Below the pieces are notes generated by a model that was not told where the DNA came from, ran no database searches, and saw only the letters and a list, made by a program, of their open reading frames with translations. Shown here piece by piece: positions 54,435-63,650 of a stretch of DNA of 64,000 bases (within the stretch, counting starts at the first letter, position 1; each line of letters opens with the position of its first letter). This stretch comes from Bacteriovoracaceae bacterium (GTDB lineage Bacteria > Bdellovibrionota > Bacteriovoracia > Bacteriovoracales > Bacteriovoracaceae). A program made the position numbers and the translations under genes. Location: positions 1 through 64,000 of the forward strand of contig CANCFT010000007.1 in NCBI GenBank assembly GCA_947377285.1. Reading direction: 5' to 3'.

Positions 54435-54523
54435 CTTTTTGTCCCATTTTAGTTCGTTTATAGGATCTTAAATCAGATTAAAAATAAATATAACTCACTT
54501 GAAAATTATTCACCAAAATATTT

Positions 54524-54554
54524 CAATAACTGTCTAAAATTTAGACAGTTATTG
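54524..54554. promoter_or_regulatory. 31-bp perfect palindrome with TGTYTAAAATTTAGACA core, copy 2
   Basis: Fifteen-base arms around a single central A are exact reverse complements. No T-tract follows on either side. It lies 90 bp upstream of the small secreted-protein gene that starts at 54434, and shares its core with 34770-34788. Confidence 0.65.
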
Positions 54555-54589
54555 GCTTCTTGAATGAGTTGACTTTTAAGACCAAAAAA

Positions 54590-54614
54590 AAGCCCATCGT
54601 TTTAAGATGGGCTT
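54590..54614 (-). terminator. Rho-independent terminator
   Basis: AAGCCCATC/GATGGGCTT stem of 9 bp. On the minus strand it is followed by T8. It ends the 314-aa secreted-protein gene. Confidence 0.9.
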
Positions 54615-54643
54615 ATAAGAGCTAGGTCAATTTTTTTATTTTT

Positions 54644-55588
54644 TTATTTAAAAAAACATCTCTTTGCTTTAAGTGTTTCATATTGTTTCATTAAAGATTC
54701 ATTTCCTTCAGCTTTATCTTTCATAGTGCGATAAAAAGCTTCTTCAGAAGTGACTTTATCTTTTTCTGCTCTCGCCGCTACTTCATTAAGCGTTTTAGTC
54801 CATCCATTCATATCTTGAGGACTCATATCATCTGCTACGACTTTCCAAAATTTTTGAGGATTTTTTGGATCGATAATATTAGTAGTTCCATTTCTTGTTG
54901 AAAGTTTTTTAATTGAAGCAATTAATGCTTTTTGTTCAGTACTCCCCGTTTCTGCTAATCCTAAAAAGAGCGCAAGGGATTTTTCTTCAGAAGGAGACAC
55001 GGCCTCTGGAGTTACCTTAGAATAATCTCCCATTCCCAATCGTCTCATTCTTGCCGAGATAAAAGTATTGAGTTCAGCTGGATTATTAGGAATGACATTA
55101 TTCATTACTTGAAGTGCTGAAGAATTTTTAATATTTTCAACAGTAAATTTAAATCCATTTTTTGCTAAATTTTCGTTCACACACTCAGCGCATGTAATAA
55201 TCACAGATTTACCATGGCGATTGGCGAGATAGATCATATGATTAATTGCTTTAACTACATCTTCTTTTTTTAAATCGCCTTCTGATTTATCTAAAAGTAC
55301 TTGAAGTTCTTTTCTCACACTGGCATCTTGTCCAGTTACTGGAAGCTTAGAGAGCACGTCCATTAACTCAAGTTTAGAGAGAGTTTTTTTAGACCCTAAA
55401 GCTGTTATTGAAGAGGCCATATAGCTTTCAACTAATTTGGCGTCACCACCACTAATTCCATATTTGCCCAGTAATTCAATCACACCACTTCCACTCAGCA
55501 TAAAATCAACTAATTTTGTACTTGCACCAGCAAATACACTTGAAGTCATATTGAGAGTAAGACAGAGAACAATAAAATACTTAAGCAT
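54644..55588 (-). CDS. Secreted helical protein of 314 aa, unknown
   Basis: Signal peptide about 1-21 (cut after VFA). The mature protein is helical, with a CAEC pair near 134-137 (IITCAECVNEN), which could be a redox or zinc pair, and a Cys near the C-terminus (KRCFFK). No family recognised. SD GAGGAA precedes the ATG. A 230-bp gap separates it from the divergent nuclease gene; nothing distinct is seen there. Confidence 0.65.
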   Translation of the reverse strand: MLKYFIVLCLTLNMTSSVFAGASTKLVDFMLSGSGVIELLGKYGISGGDAKLVESYMASSITALGSKKTLSKLELMDVLSKLPVTGQDASVRKELQVLLDKSEGDLKKEDVVKAINHMIYLANRHGKSVIITCAECVNENLAKNGFKFTVENIKNSSALQVMNNVIPNNPAELNTFISARMRRLGMGDYSKVTPEAVSPSEEKSLALFLGLAETGSTEQKALIASIKKLSTRNGTTNIIDPKNPQKFWKVVADDMSPQDMNGWTKTLNEVAARAEKDKVTSEEAFYRTMKDKAEGNESLMKQYETLKAKRCFFK

Positions 55589-55818
55589 AGATAATTCCTC
55601 ACATTCATTTAGATCAATTGACCACTTAAGAAGATTTTCGGAATTTTTGTAATTTTCTTTAGCTATGTCATTTTTTCATAGTTTATTTTCTTTTGGTTAA
55701 ATTGCAGATAATCAGACACTTAACAGGCACTTCCGTTTGAGATGATAGTTGCTCATTAAGGAATTTAGTGATTAAACTACTACGCAATATTAGTTGAGTT
55801 AATTGCTAGGGGATATTT

Positions 55819-57516
55819 TTGAAAATCATTACCAAGCTATTTTTTCTAATTTCTTGTTTAATTTCATCTGCACTATTGGCAGATTCTCAGCCTGTTTTTG
55901 GGCCAACTAAAACTCCTGAAGATGATCAATCAAAAATCCTTGAATATAATCAAGCTTGCCAAACGATTAATGCACTTCTTGTAAGAAAACAATTTCCCGT
56001 AGAATGTTTTAGTAATTATCAACATTTCGGTCCAACAACAAAATCAAGTTTAAATCGCAGCACAACACTTAGAATCGCCGGATATAATTTACTTCATCCA
56101 GGTACCTCTAAGGCTTTATTTAAAAACTATTCTTTGATTGCAAAAATAATGAATCAATATGATGTTGTTGCGGGTTTAGAAATTTTAGGAACAGTTGGAC
56201 ATGATGAAGCTAATAACCAAGCCGTTTTAAATTTTCTTCGTGAAAGTCCCAAGTTGGTAACGGATTTAAAAACACTTAAATCTAAAACTACCGATGTGAC
56301 AAAATTGGCAGAAATTGATGTTAAATTGAACAAAGTAATTTCTGATACTCAAAAAGCCTATACTCTCTATCGCTCTCCTGGTTATTTTAAGGCGCTTACT
56401 GAATTAAAAAAATTAGACCCTAGCTGGGCACTTATTCTTTCACCTAGAGGAGACTCGGCACTTCAAGGCTCTGTAGAAGAAATGGTAGGATTTTTTTATC
56501 GGGCAAATAGCGTTACTCCAATCACCAATCCTCATTGCAATGAATTTAAAGATGCAAATGCAGGAACTCCAATTGCTTGCATGATTAATCTTACGTCTCA
56601 ATTTATGGACAAGGATTATTTTCATAATTTTGCTCGAAGACCCTTCATGGCAAGCTTTCAATCTGGAAATTTTAAATTTTCATTAGTTAGTACTCATGTG
56701 GTTTTTACTTTTTCAGGTGATGAAGAAGCACAAAAAAAATTAATGAATGATGTTTTTGGTGTTGATGCTCCGGGGGATTTAAGCACTGGAATGAACACTT
56801 CTAATTTTGCTCGATTTGCTGAAGTCAAAACGACTTTAAGTTTTATGGATAGATTTAGAAAAAAATATAATGATAATAATATTATGTTTGTTTCTGATAC
56901 CAACTTAACTGGCAATAATCCTTTTTGGTCAGAAGTCCTAAAAAGCTTTCCAGGTGGTTCAATGCTAATCAATGAGCCCTCTACCATTTCTCCACCACGG
57001 TACTCGGGAGATGGAAAAGAAACTTTTGGAGTGGCCAATTCATATGACCATTTCGTGCTTGATAAATCTGCATTTCCTAGTTGCGATGATGGTCACGTCT
57101 ATAATTATTATAAATCTGATATTCAAAAAGATATTCAGAAAATATACATGATTCGCTTAATGAATTCCCTCTCACTCTTCAATAAAAGTTTTGAACTGGC
57201 CGATGATGGGGGAGTTTTGGTTGGAGGGGATATTCCTCCTGATGACAGTCCATTGCCAGCGAAACTAGATTATCCAATGTCTACTATTGGGCAAATGAAA
57301 GTCGATCAAATGGTCAATACCTACTCAACACAATTGAGTGGGCAGCAGACAATTAAAAAGAATGAAGTTGTTTTAGATGATTTTCAATTACAAGAACGCA
57401 TTGATGGTTTTAAGAGAAGAGTTTTCACTAACCAACTCACCAATGCATTCTATTATAGATTTTATCAAGAGATTTTAAGCGATCATTTTCCAGTATCAAT
57501 TAATTGCAAAATTTAA
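55819..57516 (+). CDS. Secreted DNase I-like nuclease (EEP superfamily)
   Basis: 565 aa. TTG start with AGGGGAT 6 nt upstream. Signal peptide about 1-21 (cut after LLA). The endonuclease/exonuclease/phosphatase fold shows its metal and catalytic residues in order: Asn in GYNLLH, Glu in GLEILG, His in SLVSTHVVF, Asp/Asn in SDTNLTG, Asp in SYDHFVLD, Asp-His in SDHFPVSI. About 200 residues of inserts make it larger than DNase I. It probably degrades extracellular or prey DNA; sphingomyelinase or phosphatase activity is an alternative. Confidence 0.88.
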   Translation: MKIITKLFFLISCLISSALLADSQPVFGPTKTPEDDQSKILEYNQACQTINALLVRKQFPVECFSNYQHFGPTTKSSLNRSTTLRIAGYNLLHPGTSKALFKNYSLIAKIMNQYDVVAGLEILGTVGHDEANNQAVLNFLRESPKLVTDLKTLKSKTTDVTKLAEIDVKLNKVISDTQKAYTLYRSPGYFKALTELKKLDPSWALILSPRGDSALQGSVEEMVGFFYRANSVTPITNPHCNEFKDANAGTPIACMINLTSQFMDKDYFHNFARRPFMASFQSGNFKFSLVSTHVVFTFSGDEEAQKKLMNDVFGVDAPGDLSTGMNTSNFARFAEVKTTLSFMDRFRKKYNDNNIMFVSDTNLTGNNPFWSEVLKSFPGGSMLINEPSTISPPRYSGDGKETFGVANSYDHFVLDKSAFPSCDDGHVYNYYKSDIQKDIQKIYMIRLMNSLSLFNKSFELADDGGVLVGGDIPPDDSPLPAKLDYPMSTIGQMKVDQMVNTYSTQLSGQQTIKKNEVVLDDFQLQERIDGFKRRVFTNQLTNAFYYRFYQEILSDHFPVSINCKI

Positions 57517-57517
57517 C

Positions 57518-57931
57518 TTAAGCCAATGAAGCTTTTACTAATTCATTGGCCAGTTTACTATCAAATTGCCCTTTGATCATTGGACTTAATTCTTTCATGA
57601 CAAGACCTGCATTAACTCCAGGTGTTTTAGCAATAATATCTTTAATATATCCTACAACCACGTCTTGGCTTAATTGCTTTGGCATGTACTCAGATAATAT
57701 TATGATCTCTCTTTCTGTTTTTTTACGGACTTCATTTTCCGGAGGAAAGCTCTCTAGTGAATCCTTTAGTTTTTTAACATGCTTTATTAAAACATCCATT
57801 TCCGCAATTGGTGCTGTCTTAGACGTTTTGTTTTCAATTAACATACTTTTGAAATAGCGAAGAGCATCGAGACGCTCTTTATCTTTAGCAAACATTGCTT
57901 TCTTGATATCTTCGGTAATTTGTTCAAACAT
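57518..57931 (-). CDS. yqeY: GatB/YqeY-domain protein
   Basis: 137 aa. The YqeY fold motifs are present: MFAKDKERLDALRYFKSML near the start and YMPKQLSQDVV...GLVMKELSPMIKGQFDSKLANELV at the end. It resembles the tRNA-binding tail of GatB; its role is unknown. Its SD GGGGGC lies in the 3' arm of a terminator-like hairpin whose T-run touches the ATG. Confidence 0.93.
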   Translation of the reverse strand: MFEQITEDIKKAMFAKDKERLDALRYFKSMLIENKTSKTAPIAEMDVLIKHVKKLKDSLESFPPENEVRKKTEREIIILSEYMPKQLSQDVVVGYIKDIIAKTPGVNAGLVMKELSPMIKGQFDSKLANELVKASLA

Positions 57932-57936
57932 AAAAA

Positions 57937-57956
57937 AGCCCCCTAGTTAGGAGGCT
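57937..57956 (-). terminator. Terminator/attenuator overlapping the yqeY SD
   Basis: Arms 57937-57944 and 57949-57956 pair in 7 of 8 positions. On the minus strand the 3' arm ends in GGGGGC and is followed by T6, then the yqeY ATG. It both ends the upstream gene's transcript and masks the yqeY SD. Confidence 0.7.
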
Positions 57957-57987
57957 ATTATTGTTTATAAACTTCAAGGCTACAAGA

Positions 57988-58242
57988 CTAAGCATGGTAT
58001 CGAATGATCTTATTTTCAAAATCAGTAACTTCCCAACCTGCTCCTTTACCTGATTCAAGGACTGGCGAAATGTCTTTAATATCGCCTTTAATGGCAAGAG
58101 AGAGCATAACTTTTCGAATCGCAACTTTAGCATCTTGTGCTGCTTTCATCCGTTGAAGATCACCATCATTGGTATTACGTTTGTACTTTTTAATAAGAAG
58201 GTTTAATCCTTCTTCTACTAACGCTAATTGTTCTTCATCCAT
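57988..58242 (-). CDS. Small helical protein, unknown
   Basis: 84 aa from ATG 58242, chosen because AGGTGG is 5 nt upstream; a GTG at 58251 would overlap the SD. Helical and charged at first (MDEEQLALVEEGLNLLIKKYKRNT), mixed at the end. Cytoplasmic. In many bacteria yqeY follows rpsU; this protein does not look like S21. Function unknown. Confidence 0.65.
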   Translation of the reverse strand: MDEEQLALVEEGLNLLIKKYKRNTNDGDLQRMKAAQDAKVAIRKVMLSLAIKGDIKDISPVLESGKGAGWEVTDFENKIIRYHA

Positions 58243-58443
58243 TGATTCCACCTAAACAAGGTTTAATTCTTATACCTAAATCTTAAGGCCGTTTGGCTTA
58301 ACTTGCACAACTCATTGTCTCTTAACTGGGGAAAGCTAATACATTCAGAGGCTTATCTCTTCAAGTGACCCACTGAAATATATTGTATTTTCAGTATTCT
58401 AGCTAAAGATTACCCATGAAAATCGAGTCTTTTTTGTGGCATC

Positions 58444-59997
58444 CTATGTAATTTCGGGCTTAACTTCCTTCTTTTGCTTAGGAGGTTTTGGTGCTTTCGG
58501 TTCAGGTTTTGGAGCTGCCGGCAAATCGATCTTTGGAAAGAGCGGAGTAGGCTCTGAGAGCTCATAAGTGATTGAACCAAATTTCACATCTTCAAAGCGC
58601 CCAAGTGAGACTCCAAGCGGTTCAAGGGCCTTCGTAGCTGTATCAGGTAAAAAAGGTGAAAGAAGAGTTGAGAGTGCATGAATGGAGTACACACAATTAT
58701 AAACAACTTGTTTTAAGGCTGCTTTATCATCTTTTAATTTCCAAGGCTCTTTAGTATTAACATATTGATTCATACTATTGACACCTTCCCACAATGCTTC
58801 GAGCGCTCGGTTGTGTTCACGTTTTTGCATATATTCTTTCATTTTTTTATAATACTCATCGAAATTCACTTCTTGAGTCACACCGACTCCATCAAGAGTG
58901 GGAGCATTGTCTTTTAAGTATAACTTCAGAACTCTCATGATAAGATTTCCATAACTATTACCTAATTCAGCATTTTGTTTTTCGATTAATTCTTTTTCAG
59001 AAAATTTCCCATCGTTTTGAGCTGGAATGGCACGAAGGAGATAGTAACGAAAACTATCGAGTGGATATTTTTCCAACATATCATTCGGGTCAACTACGTT
59101 GCCCAATGACTTACTCATCTTTTTTCCATCTTCAGCAAGGATCATTCCATGGACATAAACTTGTGCAGGGATGGCGATATCAGCAGCGTGAAGCATGATG
59201 GGCCAAATGACCGTGTGAAACCAAGCAATGTCTTTTCCAATAACGTGCATAGAAGCCGGCCAGAATTTTTCTTTATCTGTATGGGCCACTGCTGAATAGT
59301 AATTTATAAGTGCATCAAACCAAGTGTACATAACAAATTTAGGATTTCCAGGAACAGGAATTCCCCAGCCTTCATTTGGTCTTGAAATCGGCAGGTCTCT
59401 TAATTTATCTCCTTCAAGGCGTGAGAGCATTTCATTATATGACGATTGAGGGACAATAAAATTTGAATGGGTCTTAATATAAGAAATAATCCAATCTTGG
59501 TAAGCACCCATTTTGAAGAAGTAACCCTCTTCTTCTTTTTTTATTAAAGTTGTCGAATGGGCCGGGCAAATATTATCTGGAGCTTGAGTTTCAGTATAAA
59601 AAGACTCACAAGCTAGGCAGTATTGACCTGAATAGACTCCGAAATAAACATCGCCTTTTTTTTCTAACTTAGTCCAAAGTTCATTGCAGACATCTATATG
59701 TCGTTTTTCAGTTGTTCTAATATAATCATTATTTGAGACATTCAAATCCTTGCATAATTTTTTAAATTTTGCAGAATTAGTATCAACATACTCTTGAGTG
59801 GGAACACCAGCGGCTTTAGCAGATTCTAATAATTTTTGTCCATTTTCATCAGTCCCAGTTAAGAAGAATGTTTCATAACCTAAAAATTTATGCCAACGCG
59901 AGTAAGCATCACTTATTATTTTTTCAAGAGCATGACCCATATGGGGCGTACCATTGGGGTAATCGATAGCAGTAGTGATATAAAATTTTTCTGACAT
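58444..59997 (-). CDS. metG: Methionyl-tRNA synthetase
   Basis: 517 aa from ATG 59997 with AAGGAT 8 nt upstream. The class I HIGH motif is PHMGHA and KMSKS is DGKKMSKSLGN. The connective peptide has CLAC...CPAH, one zinc knuckle. It lacks the EMAP-like tRNA-binding extension and ends in a Pro/Lys-rich tail. Start is 4 nt after the leuS stop, so leuS-metG form one unit. Confidence 0.96.
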   Translation of the reverse strand: MSEKFYITTAIDYPNGTPHMGHALEKIISDAYSRWHKFLGYETFFLTGTDENGQKLLESAKAAGVPTQEYVDTNSAKFKKLCKDLNVSNNDYIRTTEKRHIDVCNELWTKLEKKGDVYFGVYSGQYCLACESFYTETQAPDNICPAHSTTLIKKEEEGYFFKMGAYQDWIISYIKTHSNFIVPQSSYNEMLSRLEGDKLRDLPISRPNEGWGIPVPGNPKFVMYTWFDALINYYSAVAHTDKEKFWPASMHVIGKDIAWFHTVIWPIMLHAADIAIPAQVYVHGMILAEDGKKMSKSLGNVVDPNDMLEKYPLDSFRYYLLRAIPAQNDGKFSEKELIEKQNAELGNSYGNLIMRVLKLYLKDNAPTLDGVGVTQEVNFDEYYKKMKEYMQKREHNRALEALWEGVNSMNQYVNTKEPWKLKDDKAALKQVVYNCVYSIHALSTLLSPFLPDTATKALEPLGVSLGRFEDVKFGSITYELSEPTPLFPKIDLPAAPKPEPKAPKPPKQKKEVKPEIT

Positions 59998-60001
59998 AGT
60001 A

Positions 60002-62425
60002 TTATCCTTTAACAACAAAGTTTACGATTTTACCTGGAACATAAATTTCTTTAACGATTGTTCCAATTAAATTTTTAGCAACATTTTCTTCAGCCTTCGC
60101 CATGAGAAGAATTTCTTCTTGAGAGATGCTTGGTTCAACTTCTAGCGTGGCACGAAGTTTTCCGTTAACTTGAACGGCCACAGTAATAGTGTCGTCTTTT
60201 GCGAGCTCTTCACTAAAAACCGGCCATGAGTGATAGGACAGAGTTTTTTTATGTCCTAAAATTTCCCAAATTTCTTCTCCTGCATGTGGGGCCATTGGAG
60301 CAAGTAGTAATGTGAAAATTTCAGCAGTAGACTTAGTTACAGTTCCGACTTTATAACAATGATTGGTGAAAATCATTAAACTAGAGATGGCCGTATTAAA
60401 TCTCATGTGGTCATAGTCATGAGTCACTTTCTTAATTGTCTTATGAAGGATTTTTAGAGTTTCGTCAGACTCATCAGAGTTAGAGATATGAGCTTGGTCT
60501 GCAAAAAATTTATAAGCGCGGTTTAAGAAATTATAAACTCCTTTTACACCATCAGCTTTCCAAGGTTTTACTTTTTCCAATGGCCCCATAAACATTTCAT
60601 AAAGTCTTAATGAGTCTCCACCAAATTCTGAAACGACACTATCAGGATTGACGACATTGCCACGAGACTTACTCATTTTCTCACCATCGCTGGCAAGGAT
60701 TAATCCTTGGTTTACTAATTTTTGAAAGGGCTCTTTTGTTGAAACAAAACCTAGGTCAAATAAAACTTTATGCCAGAAGCGAGCATAGAGTAAGTGAAGG
60801 ACAGCGTGTTCAGCTCCTCCTACATAAAGATCAACAGGCATCCAGTATTTTTCAATATCGGCGTTCCATGGTTCTTTTTCATTTTTAGGGTCACAAAAAC
60901 GCAGATAATACCAACATGAACCGGCCCAGTTTGGCATGGTGTTTGTTTCTCTCGTCGCTTTTTTTCCAGTCTTTGGATCAATTACATGTAACCACTCTGT
61001 TGCGTGAGCTAGAGGAGACTCACCAGTTCCTGATGGTTCAAATTTTTCTAATGCAGGCAAGGCCACAGGGAGCTCGTCAGCTTCTAGGATACGAACAGTT
61101 CCATCTTCATACTTTAAAAGAGGAAATGGTTCTCCCCAATATCTTTGGCGCGAAAAAATCCAGTCGCGAAGTTTGTAATTAATTTTCTTGGTCCCTAATT
61201 TTTTTTCTTCAAGCCAGCTAATCATTTTAGTCACAGCTTGAATTTTATTAAGACCATTTAAAAAATCAGAATTGATATGAGCGCCGTCGCCAGTGTGAGG
61301 AGCATTTTCAATATCGCCACCTTCAAGAACTGCAATGATAGGAAGATTGAATTTTTTAGCGAACTCGTAATCGCGCTCGTCGTGGGCAGGGACTGACATA
61401 ATGGCCCCTGTTCCATAAGTCATAAGAACGTAGTCGGCGATCCAAATAGGAATCAGATTATTATTGGCAGGATTCACAGCGAAAGATCCAGTGAAGACTC
61501 CAGATTTATCTTTGTTAAGTTCTGTTCTTTCTAAATCATTTTTTGCCAAACATGTTTTTTGGTAAGCTTCTACTGCTAATTTATTTTCTGAAGTTGTAAG
61601 CTTGGCCACAAATGGATGTTCGGGAGAGATAACCATATAGGTTGCACCAAAAAGAGTGTCAGGGCGGGTCGTGAAGACTTCAATTGATGAATCTAATTTT
61701 TCAACTTTAAAATTAACCGTAGCCCCTTCAGATTTTCCAATCCAATTACGTTGCATCTCTTTAATGCTATCAGGCCAGTCCACATCGTCGATATCTACTA
61801 AAAGTCTTTCTGCATATTCAGTAATACGAAGCATCCATTGATTCATTTTCTTTTGAATAACCGGATGTCCTCCAACTTCTGATTTTCCATCGACAACTTC
61901 TTCGTTAGCTAATACTGTTTTTAAGTTCGGGCACCAGTTGACATTGATTTCGTCTTCGTAAGCCAAGCCTTTATTATAAAGTTGAACAAAAATCCATTGA
62001 GTCCATTTGTAATAGTCCACATTAGAAGTGGCCACTTCGCGGTCCCAGTCGTACGAAAAACCTAGAGACTTTAATTGACGAGTAAAAGTCGCAATATTTT
62101 TTTTGGTCGTTGTATCCGGGTGTGTTCCCGTTTTCATCGCATAATTTTCAGCAGGTAGTCCAAAAGAATCCCAACCCATTGGGTGGAGGACATTGAAGCC
62201 TAACATTCTTTTGTAACGAGACATAATATCAGTTGCCGTATAACCCTCTGGGTGGCCAACGTGAAGTCCATCTCCTGATGGAAATGGAAACATATCGAGG
62301 GCGTAGTATTTTGGTTTTTTGGATTCGCCGAGCTTTGGGGTTTCCGTTTTAAAGGTTTTGTTTTCTTCCCAATACTTTTGCCATTTTTTTTCAATTTCTT
62401 TGAAGTTGTATTCGATTTCAGACAT
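60002..62425 (-). CDS. leuS: Leucyl-tRNA synthetase
   Basis: 807 aa from ATG 62425, preceded by AAGGAAA; a TTG 17 codons upstream is less likely. HIGH is HVGH in [17 protein letters not shown] and KMSKS is [11 protein letters not shown]. The CP1 editing domain is present ([31 protein letters not shown]). First gene of leuS-metG. A 146-bp gap separates it from coaD. Confidence 0.97.
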   Translation of the reverse strand: MSEIEYNFKEIEKKWQKYWEENKTFKTETPKLGESKKPKYYALDMFPFPSGDGLHVGHPEGYTATDIMSRYKRMLGFNVLHPMGWDSFGLPAENYAMKTGTHPDTTTKKNIATFTRQLKSLGFSYDWDREVATSNVDYYKWTQWIFVQLYNKGLAYEDEINVNWCPNLKTVLANEEVVDGKSEVGGHPVIQKKMNQWMLRITEYAERLLVDIDDVDWPDSIKEMQRNWIGKSEGATVNFKVEKLDSSIEVFTTRPDTLFGATYMVISPEHPFVAKLTTSENKLAVEAYQKTCLAKNDLERTELNKDKSGVFTGSFAVNPANNNLIPIWIADYVLMTYGTGAIMSVPAHDERDYEFAKKFNLPIIAVLEGGDIENAPHTGDGAHINSDFLNGLNKIQAVTKMISWLEEKKLGTKKINYKLRDWIFSRQRYWGEPFPLLKYEDGTVRILEADELPVALPALEKFEPSGTGESPLAHATEWLHVIDPKTGKKATRETNTMPNWAGSCWYYLRFCDPKNEKEPWNADIEKYWMPVDLYVGGAEHAVLHLLYARFWHKVLFDLGFVSTKEPFQKLVNQGLILASDGEKMSKSRGNVVNPDSVVSEFGGDSLRLYEMFMGPLEKVKPWKADGVKGVYNFLNRAYKFFADQAHISNSDESDETLKILHKTIKKVTHDYDHMRFNTAISSLMIFTNHCYKVGTVTKSTAEIFTLLLAPMAPHAGEEIWEILGHKKTLSYHSWPVFSEELAKDDTITVAVQVNGKLRATLEVEPSISQEEILLMAKAEENVAKNLIGTIVKEIYVPGKIVNFVVKG

Positions 62426-62571
62426 CTGGAATTTCCTTGGTAAATGAACCCGTTTTTTATCCTTTTTGGAAGTCAAAAGTCTAACACTAGGAATTCTTTT
62501 TATAAAGTGTATAATGTAATTGAATCAATAATTAGAGAGTCGTTTGAGTAATGACGAAAAGTGAGCAGACT

Positions 62572-63078
62572 ATGAGTGAAAAAATAATTGTTTACCCAAT
62601 TAGTGCTAATCCTCCGACTTGGGGGCATGCGGATATCATGATGAGAGCGGCTAACCATTTTGATAAAATCATTTGGGTTGCAGCAACAAATCCTCAAAAA
62701 AATTATATGTTCACTCTCGTTGAGCGTATTGAGATGATGCAATCCTATGTGGATTATTATAAATTAAAAAATGTAGAAATTTGTTCTCACGACGGAACAA
62801 TTGCTCGTTTTGCCGAAAAAAAGGGAGCGACATTCTTATTGAGAGGACTTCGAAATTCGTCAGATTACCAAATGGAATTAGAACTTTCAGTAGGCAATAG
62901 AGGAATTAATAAAGAATTAGAAACCATATGCCTATTTGCGAAACCACATTTTGCGACTATTTCATCAACTCTCATAAGAGAACTTGCTGTCTTAAATGAA
63001 CGTATTGATCAATATGTTATGCCGTCAATTGCAAAAAAAATTCTTCATAAGCTTCACGGTGATAAGGCAATTATGTGA
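62572..63078 (+). CDS. coaD: Phosphopantetheine adenylyltransferase, divergent
   Basis: 168 aa from ATG 62572, the usual family start; ATG 62551 would add seven residues. The nucleotidyltransferase site is YPISANPPTWGHADIM, a variant of YPGSFDPxTxGH, and GLRNSSDYQMELELS and ISSTLIRE match CoaD. It makes dephospho-CoA. The GSFD segment is ISAN here, so a related nucleotidyltransferase cannot be excluded. The stop overlaps the next gene's GTG. Confidence 0.85.
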   Translation: MSEKIIVYPISANPPTWGHADIMMRAANHFDKIIWVAATNPQKNYMFTLVERIEMMQSYVDYYKLKNVEICSHDGTIARFAEKKGATFLLRGLRNSSDYQMELELSVGNRGINKELETICLFAKPHFATISSTLIRELAVLNERIDQYVMPSIAKKILHKLHGDKAIM

Positions 63079-63650
63079 GAACCTTAATCATCCTAGGACA
63101 CCCTGATAAAGATTCTTTTTGTTGTCACCTGGCCGATGCTTATGAAAATGGGGCCCGTGAAAAAGGGGGAGATGTCATGAGAATTAATCTTGTTGACCTC
63201 AATTTTGACCCTATTTTAAGAAAGGGGTATCGCCAAATTCAGTCACTTGAACCAGACCTAATAGAAGCTCAACGCTTAATCAAATGGGCCAATCATTTAG
63301 TTTTTGTCTATCCTGTTTGGTGGTCATCTCCACCGGCCCTGTTAAAAGGATTTATTGATCGAGTTTTTTTACCGGGATTTGCTTTTAAGTATCGTGAGAA
63401 TAGTTCGATGTGGGATAAGCTTTTGATTGGAAGAAGTGCCCGATTGATACTCACAAGTGATGCTCCTGTTGCCTGGCTTTATTTTGCTTATTTTCATCCG
63501 GCTTTAAATATGATGAAAAAAGCGACCTTGGAATTTTGTGGAATTGTACCAGTTTCAGTGACAAGCTTTGGGGCAATAAAAAATACAAGTGATAAAAAAA
63601 GAGAAATCTTGCTGAATAATGCTTACAGAGAAGGGCTTCAAGATAATTAA
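63075..63650 (+). CDS. Flavodoxin-fold NAD(P)H oxidoreductase (KefF/MdaB-like)
   Basis: 191 aa. GTG start overlapping the coaD stop by 4 nt, so translation is coupled. LIILGHPDKDSFCCHLADAY (FMN phosphate loop) and FVYPVWWSSPPALLKGFIDRVFLPGFAFKY match the NQO1/KefF family, which reduces quinones by two electrons. Convergent to the partial solute-binding gene. Confidence 0.92.
   Translation: MRTLIILGHPDKDSFCCHLADAYENGAREKGGDVMRINLVDLNFDPILRKGYRQIQSLEPDLIEAQRLIKWANHLVFVYPVWWSSPPALLKGFIDRVFLPGFAFKYRENSSMWDKLLIGRSARLILTSDAPVAWLYFAYFHPALNMMKKATLEFCGIVPVSVTSFGAIKNTSDKKREILLNNAYREGLQDN

Noticed and set aside
34784-55715. AGACACTT in three intergenic places (about 34784, 49681, 55709)
   Set aside because: Two copies are expected by chance in 64 kb and orientation to genes is not consistent.
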